Origin: an uncultured Oscillospiraceae bacterium
Lineage (GTDB): Bacteria > Bacillota > Clostridia > Oscillospirales > Oscillospiraceae
Direction: 5' to 3'
Assembly (NCBI GenBank): GCA_934597585.1
Contig: CAKTSA010000037.1
Location: 1-14,840, forward strand
Length of the DNA: 14,840 bases
Shown here: positions 6,052 to 12,814 of the stretch, one piece after another
How the letters are laid out: every line of letters starts with the position of its first letter
Numbering within the stretch: the stretch's first letter is position 1
Made by a program: the position numbers and the translations under genes
Notes under the pieces: generated by a model
Database searches by the model: none
What the model was told of the DNA's origin: nothing
What the model saw: the letters and a program-made list of their open reading frames with translations, nothing else

Positions 6052-6963
6052 TCAGAACAGAACCCGGCACACCGCCAGGGCGAAAAGGGCGGAAACCACG
6101 GCCTGAAGCGCCTTTGCCAGCAGGTAGCGGCCCAGGGGGATGCCGGTCTCCTCCAGCACCGCCGCCGTCTGGCAGTGGACCGACACGCCGCCCCACCCCA
6201 GCAGGGCCGCCGCCAGACAGAACCCCGCCGGGGTGGCGGGCAGGGCGGTGATGCCGGAGGTCAGCTCCAGCAGCCCCAGGGCCGCCATGGGGACGGCGGG
6301 CCACAGCTGCCGGATCAGGGCCATCAGCGCCAGAAAATAAATGACGAATGCACAGATGTGCAGCATAGAAAGTGCGGAATTTCGCGTAACGGACACAAAA
6401 GTGGAGGCTTTTATTGGTACATAAACGCCGTTTATGGGGGCAGAAAAGCGCCTTTTTGCCCCTATATGCCCTCCGTGAGCCATTTCACCGAACGCTCCCA
6501 GCAGCCCTCCCGCCGCCAGAGCCGAGAGCACGTGGATGCCGTACAGCGCCCACCCCACCCGCTGGCTGCCGAACACCCCCGCCCCGGCGATGGACAGGAT
6601 GAAGGAGGGCCCGGCATTGTTGCAGAAGGTCAGCAGACCTTCCGCCTGAGAGCGGGAGAGGGCACCGGCCCGACACAACTCGCCGATGGTGCGGCCCCCC
6701 ACGGGATAGCCCCCCACGATGCCCAGCAGAAATACGGCCCCGCCCACCGGCAGCCCCAGCCGCCGCAGCGCACCGAACAGCCCCCAGGCCACCGCCAGGG
6801 ACACCGTGACGAAAAAGGGAAACAGGGACGGGATCACGGAGCTTCCGCACAGCAGAAGGCCCTGCCGCACCGCCTGTGCCACCGGCTGGTTGTGCCGCAG
6901 CAGCAGCGCCATCAGCCCCAGGAGCGAGACGGCCAGCAGGGTGGTCGTTGCCGTTTTTTTCAT
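6052..6963 (-). CDS. ylbJ: YlbJ-like sporulation membrane protein (nucleoside-recognition/Gate fold)
   Basis: 303 residues, rich in membrane helices. Family landmarks are SSVIPSLFPFFV near residues 41-52, then GGYPVGGRTIGELCRAGALS and a little later LLTFCNNAGPSFI. The late motif is GWGGVSVHCQTAAVLEE, the second half of the Gate domain. In Bacillus, YlbJ is made in the mother cell under sigma-E and is needed for normal spores; its substrate is unknown. The open frame continues upstream to 7146 through the yqfC region, but GAGGTG six bases before the ATG at 6963 fixes the start. It is clearly shorter than Bacillus YlbJ (about 400 residues). It is divergent from yqfC. Annotation as a spore maturation/nucleoside-transporter relative is the main alternative. 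Confidence 0.75.
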   Translation of the reverse strand: MKKTATTTLLAVSLLGLMALLLRHNQPVAQAVRQGLLLCGSSVIPSLFPFFVTVSLAVAWGLFGALRRLGLPVGGAVFLLGIVGGYPVGGRTIGELCRAGALSRSQAEGLLTFCNNAGPSFILSIAGAGVFGSQRVGWALYGIHVLSALAAGGLLGAFGEMAHGGHIGAKRRFSAPINGVYVPIKASTFVSVTRNSALSMLHICAFVIYFLALMALIRQLWPAVPMAALGLLELTSGITALPATPAGFCLAAALLGWGGVSVHCQTAAVLEETGIPLGRYLLAKALQAVVSALFALAVCRVLF

Positions 6964-6969
6964 GCCCAT

Positions 6970-7057
6970 CACCTCGCCAAAGCCTATGCGCCGGCGGGAG
7001 CGGTGATGCCGGACAGGCAAGTTTTCCCCGGCCGGCGCATACAGTACCAGCGAGGTG
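6970..7057. repeat. Symmetric palindrome between ylbJ and yqfC
   Basis: Two nested perfect inverted repeats centred on the same place: CACCTCGC (6970-6977) with GCGAGGTG (7050-7057), and TATGCGCCGGC (6985-6995) with GCCGGCGCATA (7031-7041). The outer pair includes the ribosome binding sites of both divergent genes. The inner pair carries a GCGCATA motif facing each gene at the place where a -10 box would be expected. Confidence 0.85.
7038..7045 (+). promoter_or_regulatory. Candidate sigma-E-type -10 box for yqfC-yqfD
   Basis: CATACAGT fits the Bacillus sigma-E -10 pattern CATACAnT, about 20 bases before the yqfC start. A weak -35-like GCAAGTTT lies about 14 bases upstream. The mirror copy facing ylbJ reads CATAGGCT. 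yqfCD and ylbJ are sigma-E genes in Bacillus, which agrees; the assignment here is inference. Confidence 0.4.
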
Positions 7058-7064
7058 AGGCCCA

Positions 7065-7355
7065 ATGGGAGAGAAGCTGCGCAAACGCTTGGCGCAAAAG
7101 ACGCTGGAGGCGGCAGACCGGCTGGACCTGCCGCCGGTGCTGGCACCGGATATCCCCCGGATGGAACTGCTGGGCAGCCGCGCCTTCTATATGGACCGGC
7201 ACCGGGGGGTGCTGGGGTACTCCACGGAGGCGGTGGACATCAACGGCGGGTCGGTGGTGGTGCGGATCACCGGGCGGGACCTGCAGCTGCAGGCCATGAC
7301 GGACCAGGAGCTGCGGATCGACGGGACCATTGAAAAAATCGAGCTGGTGGAGTAG
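7065..7355 (+). CDS. yqfC: Sporulation protein YqfC (YabP/YqfC family)
   Basis: 96 residues, the typical size. The N-terminal third is basic and helical; the rest is the YabP/YqfC beta-rich domain with GSRAFYMDRHRGVLGYSTE, then ITGRDLQLQAM and a closing TIEKIELVE. In Bacillus the protein belongs to the mother-cell sporulation programme; its biochemical role is unknown. GAGGTGAG five bases before the ATG sets the start. yqfD follows after only three bases, so the two are one operon, the classic pairing. The alternative YabP is excluded by the yqfD neighbour. Confidence 0.9.
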   Translation: MGEKLRKRLAQKTLEAADRLDLPPVLAPDIPRMELLGSRAFYMDRHRGVLGYSTEAVDINGGSVVVRITGRDLQLQAMTDQELRIDGTIEKIELVE

Positions 7356-7358
7356 GGA

Positions 7359-8546
7359 ATGTACGCAAAAGTCTGGAATTATCTGCGGGGCAGCGTGCTG
7401 TTCCGGTGCGAGAGCCTGGCGCCGGAGCGGGTGCTGAACCTGTGCGGCGTCCACGGCGTGGCCTTCTGGGACGTGCGGTGGGAGACGGCGGAACGCCTGA
7501 CCCTGCGCACCACCCGGCAGGGGGCGGCGGCGCTGGAGGCGCTGGCGGCGGAGTGCGGCGCGGTGCTGACCCGGCTGGAGGAGCGGGGCGCACCGGTGGA
7601 CCTGGGGCGCATGCGGCGGCGGTACGTGCTGTGGTGCGCCCTGGCGCTGGTGGCGGCGCTGTTCTGGTATGGCAATACGGTCATCTGGGATTTCCAGGTG
7701 ACGGGCAACGAGACGGTGCCCACGGAGAAAATTTTGCGGGCGCTGGAGGACTGCGGCGTGGGCATCGGCACCCGGTCGCTGAGCTTTGACCAGGAGGAGC
7801 TGCGGAACCGGGTGCTGCTGGAGCTGGGGGATATCTCGTGGCTGTCGGTGAACATCACGGGGTGTACGGCCCATGTGCAGGTGGTGGAGCGGAAGCGGCC
7901 GCCGGAGATGGCGGACCGGGAGGGCTATACCAATGTGACGGCGGCGCGCAGCGGCCTGGTGACCAAGGTGGAGGCCTGGGACGGTCACGCCCAGGTGGCG
8001 GCGGGGGACACGGTGCAGGCGGGGCAGCTGCTGATCTCCGGCGTGGCGGACTCCCCCTCGGAGGGGGTGCGGTTCATGCAGGGGCGGGGCAAGGTCTGGG
8101 CCAGGACGTGGTACACCCTGTCGGCGGCGGTGCCGCTGGCACGGGAGGAGAAGGTGGACGGGGGCGAGCGGTATGTCCGCTGGGCCCTGGATGTGGGAAA
8201 ACAGCGGATAAAATTGTATGGAAGGGGTAGCATGTTGGGGGCGGGTTGTGATAAAATAGTGACATATCACCCGGTGACGCTGCCCTTCGGCCTGCGGCTG
8301 CCCCTGACGCTGGCGCGGGAAGAGATCACCGCCCGCACCCTTCAGACGGCGGCGCGCACCGAGGCCCAGGCCAAGGCCGAGGGCCAGGCCCAGCTGCTGG
8401 CGCAGCTGGAGCAGATGCTGACAGAGAACGGCACCGTGACCCGCACCACGTTTTCCACCCAGCGGCAGGGGGAACTGCTGGTGGTGACGCTGGTGGCGGA
8501 GTGCAGCGAGGAGATCGGGGTCAGTGTGGCGGTGGCGGTCGAGTGA
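7359..8546 (+). CDS. yqfD: Sporulation protein YqfD
   Basis: 395 residues, the usual YqfD length (about 390-400). A cytoplasmic N-terminal part (1-85) contains LRGSVLFRCESLAPERVLNL. One membrane helix (about 89-110, YVLWCALALVAALFWYG) is followed by an extracytoplasmic part. That part begins VTGNETVPTEKILRALEDCG, a POTRA-like repeat, and later shows KVWARTWYTLSAAVPLAREE typical of the family. It is a mother-cell sporulation membrane protein of unknown mechanism. It lies three bases after yqfC, whose last codons supply the ribosome binding site. A short stretch near 8200-8270 is less GC-rich than the rest, but the protein continues in frame with family-like sequence. Repeat copy B starts about 24 bases after the stop. 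Confidence 0.93.
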   Translation: MYAKVWNYLRGSVLFRCESLAPERVLNLCGVHGVAFWDVRWETAERLTLRTTRQGAAALEALAAECGAVLTRLEERGAPVDLGRMRRRYVLWCALALVAALFWYGNTVIWDFQVTGNETVPTEKILRALEDCGVGIGTRSLSFDQEELRNRVLLELGDISWLSVNITGCTAHVQVVERKRPPEMADREGYTNVTAARSGLVTKVEAWDGHAQVAAGDTVQAGQLLISGVADSPSEGVRFMQGRGKVWARTWYTLSAAVPLAREEKVDGGERYVRWALDVGKQRIKLYGRGSMLGAGCDKIVTYHPVTLPFGLRLPLTLAREEITARTLQTAARTEAQAKAEGQAQLLAQLEQMLTENGTVTRTTFSTQRQGELLVVTLVAECSEEIGVSVAVAVE

Positions 8547-8570
8547 TTTTGTGCCTGCGGGCAGGAGAAG

Positions 8571-9036
8571 GAGTATTTCGCACTCCGGCGCGACCTACTT
8601 TTGCCCGTGGCGGCAAAAGTAGGCAAAAACGCCATTTGAAACCCAGAGGGTTTCAAAACTTCCGGGCGCGCTATGCGTGGTACAGAATTGAGAGTACTTA
8701 CCTCGCGATTAGATGAGATTTTCTTTTTCGTTTGGTTAAAAGGATCGTCTCTGCTCCTGCGCCGCTGCCGCTGATGCCTGCGCCGAACAGCGCGTTGTGT
8801 TCTACCGTTGAGAGCATGAGCGGCAGCGGCGCAGGAAGGTAGTCAATGCGTCATACGCAACGATATTAACCACGTCCTGTGAACGCGTGGTAAAGGGTCA
8901 CAGAGCCATACACACCATAGCGTGGGCGGATTCTTAAACCGCAGGTTTAAGTGGCGTTTTTGGTTACTTTTGCTGCCAAGGGCAAAAGTAACTCGCCCCG
9001 GAGGGCGAAACACCCCTCGCGCCGGGGCGCGAAATT
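8571..9036 (+). repeat. Copy B of the nested-palindrome intergenic element (full)
   Basis: Left arm: end hairpin around 8578-8593; CCTACTTTTGCC (8594-8605)/GGCAAAAGTAGG (8612-8623); TTTGAAACCC (8635-8644)/GGGTTTCAAA (8648-8657). Centre: TCCTGCGCCGCTGCCGCT (8755-8772) with its perfect 18-base inverse (8819-8836). Right arm: CTTAAACC (8933-8940)/GGTTTAAG (8944-8951); GTTACTTTTGC (8963-8973)/GCAAAAGTAAC (8982-8992); end hairpins TCGCCCCGGAGGGCGA and TCGCGCCGGGGCGCGA (9017-9032). The two arms are imperfect inverted copies of each other. No gene is present; it fills the gap between yqfD and phoH. Target-site duplications were not seen. Confidence 0.9.
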
Positions 9037-9076
9037 CCCCAACGACTATTTCCCTTTCAGAAAGAAGGCATTTTAT

Positions 9077-10036
9077 ATGGAACAACGCATCGGCATTGAA
9101 CGCATGGAGGAGGCCATCAATCTGTTTGGCTCCTTTGATGAGAATATCCGGCTGCTGGAGACGGAATTCCAGGTGCAGGTGGTGAACCGGGGCGGCGAGA
9201 TCGTCATCTCCGGGGAGCCGGAGAACGTGATGCTGGCGGAAAAGGCCGTGCAGGCCCTGCTGACACTCAGCGCCAAGGGCGAGGCCATCAACCAGCAGCA
9301 CGTCCGCTACGTCATCGGACTGTGCCGCAGCGGCCAGTCCGAGCGCATCAGCGAGCTGACCCAGGATGTGATCTGCATCACCAGCAAGGGCCGGCCCGTG
9401 AAGCCCAAGACCATCGGCCAGAAGCAGTATGTGGACTCGGTGCTGCACAACACCGTTACCATCGGCGTGGGCCCCGCCGGCACCGGCAAGACGTATCTGG
9501 CGGTGGCGGCGGCGGTGGCCGCCTTCCGGGACAAGCAGGTGAACCGCATCGTGCTGACCCGGCCCGCCGTGGAGGCGGGCGAGCGGCTGGGCTTCCTGCC
9601 CGGCGACCTGCAATCCAAGGTGGATCCCTATCTGCGGCCGCTGTACGACGCCCTGTTTGACATGCTGGGGGCGGAGACGTACCAGAAGTATCTGGAGCGG
9701 GGCAACATCGAGGTGGCGCCCCTGGCCTACATGCGGGGCCGGACGCTGGACGACAGCTTCATCATTCTGGACGAGGCACAGAACACCAGCCGGGAACAGA
9801 TGAAAATGTTCCTGACCCGTATGGGCTTCGGCTCCAAGGTGGTCATCACCGGCGACATCACCCAGATCGACCTGCCCACCGACAAGATCAGCGGCCTGAA
9901 GGAGGCCATGAAGGTGCTGCGGGACGTGGAGGGCGTGGGCATCTGTCAGCTGACCCAGGAGGACGTGGTGCGCCACGTGATGGTGCAGCGGATCATCGAG
10001 GCCTACGCCCGGTACGAGGACAGGAGGAAGAAATAA
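9077..10036 (+). CDS. phoH: PhoH-family ATPase (PhoH/YbeZ/YqfE type)
   Basis: 319 residues, the normal size. An N-terminal KH-like part (about 1-100) precedes the PhoH ATPase domain. Walker A GPAGTGKT is at 132-139 and Walker B FIILDEAQN at 228-236; TRPAVEAGERLGFLPGD and SKVVITGDITQIDLP are family hallmarks. It is a cytoplasmic ATPase linked to RNA and ribosome metabolism and usually coupled with YbeY. The open frame extends upstream to 8951, but those 42 codons lie inside repeat copy B. The ATG at 9077 has AAAGAAGG eight bases upstream and gives the family-like N-terminus MEQRIGIE. The stop overlaps the ybeY start by one base (TAATG). The nearest upstream DNA is the repeat; no good promoter is seen. 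Confidence 0.95.
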   Translation: MEQRIGIERMEEAINLFGSFDENIRLLETEFQVQVVNRGGEIVISGEPENVMLAEKAVQALLTLSAKGEAINQQHVRYVIGLCRSGQSERISELTQDVICITSKGRPVKPKTIGQKQYVDSVLHNTVTIGVGPAGTGKTYLAVAAAVAAFRDKQVNRIVLTRPAVEAGERLGFLPGDLQSKVDPYLRPLYDALFDMLGAETYQKYLERGNIEVAPLAYMRGRTLDDSFIILDEAQNTSREQMKMFLTRMGFGSKVVITGDITQIDLPTDKISGLKEAMKVLRDVEGVGICQLTQEDVVRHVMVQRIIEAYARYEDRRKK

Positions 10037-10527
10037 TGGCGAAGCGGCATTACATTCCCGTCACCGCCGATGTGCCGGGGGTGAGCGACGAGAAGAAGGC
10101 GCTGATCCGGCGGGTCATCCGCACGGCGCTTTCTATGCAGGGGGTGGACTTTCCCTGCGAGGTGGACGTGCTGGTGACCGACGACGCGGGCATCCATCAG
10201 ATCAACCGGGACATGCGGCAGGTGGACAGGCCCACCGACGTGCTGAGCTTTCCGGAGTTCGAACTGACGCCGGGGGAGCTGCCCGGTCCGGAGGACGCCG
10301 ACCCGGGGACGGGGCTGGTGCCGCTGGGGGACATGGTGCTGTCCCTGGAGCGGGTGCAGGCCCAGGCCAAGGAATATGGGCACAGTAACCGCCGGGAGCT
10401 GGCGTATCTGGTGGTGCACTCGGTGCTGCATCTGCTGGGCTATGACCACCTGGACGAGGGGCCTATGAAGGAACAGATGCGGGAGAGGGAAGAGAGGATT
10501 ATGGGGGAGTTGGGGTTGGAGCGGTAG
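10036..10527 (+). CDS. ybeY: YbeY, endoribonuclease / rRNA maturation factor
   Basis: 163 residues, the expected size. The metal-binding motif HxxxHxxxxxH is complete: His128, His132 and His138 in HSVLHLLGYDH. Further family motifs are INRDMRQVDRPTDVLSFP (56-73) and PLGDMVLSLERV. YbeY is a metal-dependent RNase needed for 16S rRNA 3'-end maturation and 70S quality control. It is translationally coupled to phoH (one-base overlap, GGAGGA before the ATG). Repeat copy C begins at its stop codon. In Bacillus, dgkA, cdd and era follow; here dgkA and cdd are missing. Confidence 0.95.
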   Translation: MAKRHYIPVTADVPGVSDEKKALIRRVIRTALSMQGVDFPCEVDVLVTDDAGIHQINRDMRQVDRPTDVLSFPEFELTPGELPGPEDADPGTGLVPLGDMVLSLERVQAQAKEYGHSNRRELAYLVVHSVLHLLGYDHLDEGPMKEQMREREERIMGELGLER

Positions 10528-10969
10528 AGTATTTCGTCCCCTCGGGGACGAGGTACTTTTGGCCACTGTCCCAAAAGTACCCAAAAGGACAGCTTAAACC
10601 TGCGGTTTAAGAATCCGCCCACGCTATGCTTCTTTCCCATACGATACCTCTTACCACGCGTTCACAGAACATGGTTATTATCGCTATGTATGACGAATCG
10701 ACTTCCGTTTTGCGCCGCTGCCGCTCATGCGGCGCGACAGTAGAAGATGAAGCGTTGTTCGGCGTAGGCATCAGCGGCAGCGGCGCTGATGATGAGACGA
10801 TCCGATAATAGTACGACAAGGGAAATTTTGCGTGAACGTGTGGTATAGGGTCACAAAATCTAAAAATGTGATAGCGCGGCGGGAGGTGAAGGAACCGGAG
10901 GTTCCTTCTGGCGCTTTTGCCTACTTTTGCCGCTATTGGCAAAAGTAGGTCGCCCCGGAGGGCGAAACT
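10527..10969 (-). repeat. Copy C of the nested-palindrome intergenic element (full, inverted)
   Basis: Same parts as copy B but in reverse order. Left arm: TCGTCCCCTCGGGGACGA (10534-10551); GGTACTTTTGG (10552-10562)/CCAAAAGTACC (10571-10581); CTTAAACC (10593-10600)/GGTTTAAG (10604-10611). Centre: GCGCCGCTGCCGCT (10712-10725) with its inverse (10773-10786). Right arm: AAGGAACC (10889-10896)/GGTTCCTT (10900-10907); CCTACTTTTGCC (10920-10931)/GGCAAAAGTAGG (10938-10949); end hairpin TCGCCCCGGAGGGCGA (10950-10965). It starts at the last base of the ybeY stop codon and ends about 46 bases before era. Open frames inside it lack start signals. Confidence 0.88.
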
Positions 10970-11014
10970 CTCCAAAAACATTGCTCAAACAAAAGAAAGT
11001 TGAGGATCACCTGA

Positions 11015-11914
11015 ATGAACATTACGAAGACTGCGATGATCACTGTGTGCGGACGGCCCAATGTGGGGAAGTCCAGTCTGACCAACGCCCTGGTGGGCGA
11101 GAAGATCGCTATTGTGTCCAAGAAGCCCCAGACCACGAGAAACCGGATCTATGGCGTGGTGAACCGGGGGGACACGCAATTCGTGCTGCTGGACACGCCG
11201 GGCCTGCACAAACCCCGGAGCCGGCTGGGCGACTATATGGTGAAGGTGGTGCGGGAGAGCCTGAGCGCCGTGGAATGCGCGCTGCTGCTGGTGGAGCCCA
11301 TCGCCCACGTGGGCGAGCCGGAGAAGCTGCTGCTGCGGCGCATTGAAGAGGAGCAGCTGCCGGTGGTGCTGTGCATCAACAAGGTGGACACGGTGGAGAA
11401 GAAGGACGATCTGCTGGCGGTGATCGCTGCGTACAACGAGGTATATGATGGCTTTGACGCCATTATCCCCATCTCCGCCCGCACCGGCGACGGGCTGGAG
11501 GAGCTGCTGGAGCAGCTGCAGAAATACGCACAGGAGGGGCCGCAGCTGTTCCCCGACGGCATGACCACCGACCAGCCCGACGCACAGGTCTGCGCCGAGA
11601 TCGTGCGGGAGAAGATGCTGCAGTGCCTGGACAAGGAGATCCCTCACGGCACAGCGGTGGAGGTGACGCGATTCTCGGAGCGGGACAGCGGGATCATCGA
11701 TCTGGATGTGACCATCTACTGCGAGAAGAGCAGCCACAAGGGCATCATCATCGGCAAGCACGGGGACATGCTGAAGCGCATCAGCACCCTGGCCCGGCAG
11801 GATATTGAGAAATTCATGGGCACGAAGGTGTACATGGAGGCCTGGGTGAAGGTGAAGGAAAACTGGAGAGATAACGTCAATTTCATCCGTGCTCAAGGCT
11901 TCAACGAGGAGTAA
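11015..11914 (+). CDS. era: Era, ribosome-assembly GTPase
   Basis: 299 residues, the normal Era size. GTPase motifs: G1 GRPNVGKS (13-20), G2 around QTTRNRI (39-45), G3 DTPG (60-63), G4 NKVD (122-125) and G5 SAR (154-156). The C-terminal KH domain follows, with GIIIGKHGDMLKRI as its RNA-binding GxxG loop. Era binds the 3' end of 16S rRNA during 30S maturation, matching the nearby YbeY. GAGG nine bases before the ATG is a modest ribosome binding site. The gene is followed by a yqzL-like gene and recO, the standard Bacillota order. Confidence 0.97.
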   Translation: MNITKTAMITVCGRPNVGKSSLTNALVGEKIAIVSKKPQTTRNRIYGVVNRGDTQFVLLDTPGLHKPRSRLGDYMVKVVRESLSAVECALLLVEPIAHVGEPEKLLLRRIEEEQLPVVLCINKVDTVEKKDDLLAVIAAYNEVYDGFDAIIPISARTGDGLEELLEQLQKYAQEGPQLFPDGMTTDQPDAQVCAEIVREKMLQCLDKEIPHGTAVEVTRFSERDSGIIDLDVTIYCEKSSHKGIIIGKHGDMLKRISTLARQDIEKFMGTKVYMEAWVKVKENWRDNVNFIRAQGFNEE

Positions 11915-11969
11915 ATTACCAGACATGAAACCGGTACTTTCGCGTCATGCTAGGCATGAGGTGAGAGCG

Positions 11970-12071
11970 GTGGATTACTGGGCGTTATTCTGGGACACCG
12001 GGGCGCCGGAGGCGTGGCTGATGGCCCGTGATACGGCGGAGGACGAGGTGTGGACAACGGAACATTCGTGA
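11970..12071 (+). CDS. YqzL-like small protein (33 residues)
   Basis: A GTG start at 11970 with GAGGTGA five bases upstream gives a 33-residue protein, MDYWALFWDTGAPEAWLMAR plus a short acidic tail. The pattern of an aromatic-rich start, F-x-x-T-G-x-x-E/D-A-x-L resembles YqzL, a tiny protein of unknown function encoded between era and recO in Bacillus. Position and pattern agree; the similarity is too short to be sure. The reading frame overlaps recO by 22 bases in another frame, so translation is probably coupled. The open frame stretches back into era, but the upstream part lacks a ribosome binding site. Confidence 0.6.
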   Translation: MDYWALFWDTGAPEAWLMARDTAEDEVWTTEHS

Positions 12072-12814
12072 CCCCAGGCCTGGTCCTGCGGGAGACGGAG
12101 ACAAAGGAATCGGACAAGATACTGACGGTGCTGACGCCGGAGCTGGGGCGCATCAGCGTCATCGCCAAGGGGGCAAGGAGCCGGCGCAGCAAGTACACCG
12201 CCGCCTGCCAGCTGCTGGCCTATGACGAGATGACGCTGCGGCGGAAAGGCGAGTGGTACTATCTGGCGGAGGCCGGAACCATCGAGCTGTTTGACGGGGT
12301 GCGGCAGGACATTGAAAAGCTGGCGCTGGCGGCGTATTTCGCCGAGCTGACGGAGGCGGTATGCCAGGACGCCATGGCGGCGGCGGACATATTGCCGCTG
12401 CTGCTGAACGCCCTGTTCGCCCTGGGGACGCTGGGGAAGCCCAACCGGCTGGTGAAGACGGCGTTCGTGTGGCGGCTGCTGGCGGAGGCGGGCTTCGCGC
12501 CGCTGGTGGACGGCTGCGCCGTGTGCGGCCGGGAGACGCCGGAGGCGCCCATGCTGGACGTGAGCCAGGGGCTGCTGCGGTGCGGCGGCTGCCGGGCGAC
12601 CGGCGGCGGGCTGAGCCTGCCGCTGACGCAGAGCGCACTGCAGGCGCTGCGGTACATCCTGTATTGCCCCCCCAAGAAGCTGTACGGCTTTGCCCTGGAC
12701 CGGGCGGGGCTGGTGATGCTGGACCGGGCGGGAGAGGCCTTCTGCGCGGTGCAGCTGGAGCGGAGATTCCGGACGCTGGATTACTATAAGGCGTTGATGC
12801 CGGTGGAGGAGTAA
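12050..12814 (+). CDS. recO: RecO, DNA repair protein
   Basis: 254 residues, typical (about 240-260). The N-terminal OB fold shows TPGLVLRETETKESDKILTV and LGRISVIAKGARSRRSKY, the RecO signature. A four-cysteine zinc site is present: Cys156 and Cys159 (CAVC), Cys178 and Cys181 (CGGC). RecO works with RecF and RecR to load RecA on SSB-coated single-stranded DNA. The start is a GTG at 12050 with GGAGG seven bases upstream, inside the yqzL-like gene. Repeat copy D begins directly after the TAA stop. In many Clostridia, glycyl-tRNA synthetase genes follow; here mutS2 does. Confidence 0.94.
   Translation: MDNGTFVTPGLVLRETETKESDKILTVLTPELGRISVIAKGARSRRSKYTAACQLLAYDEMTLRRKGEWYYLAEAGTIELFDGVRQDIEKLALAAYFAELTEAVCQDAMAAADILPLLLNALFALGTLGKPNRLVKTAFVWRLLAEAGFAPLVDGCAVCGRETPEAPMLDVSQGLLRCGGCRATGGGLSLPLTQSALQALRYILYCPPKKLYGFALDRAGLVMLDRAGEAFCAVQLERRFRTLDYYKALMPVEE

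Noticed and set aside
8594..8623. Repeat hairpin TACTTTTGCC/GGCAAAAGTA as an intrinsic terminator
   Set aside because: The stems are strong but no T-run follows on either strand, so standard intrinsic termination is not supported.
8951..9076. 42-codon N-terminal extension of phoH
   Set aside because: It lies in the right arm of repeat copy B, has no ribosome binding site and is not typical of PhoH. The ATG at 9077 has a good site.
10999..11011. GGATCACCT before era, identical to the 3' end of 16S rRNA
   Set aside because: Nine matching bases without any other rRNA sequence around; most likely chance, although Era binds that rRNA end.
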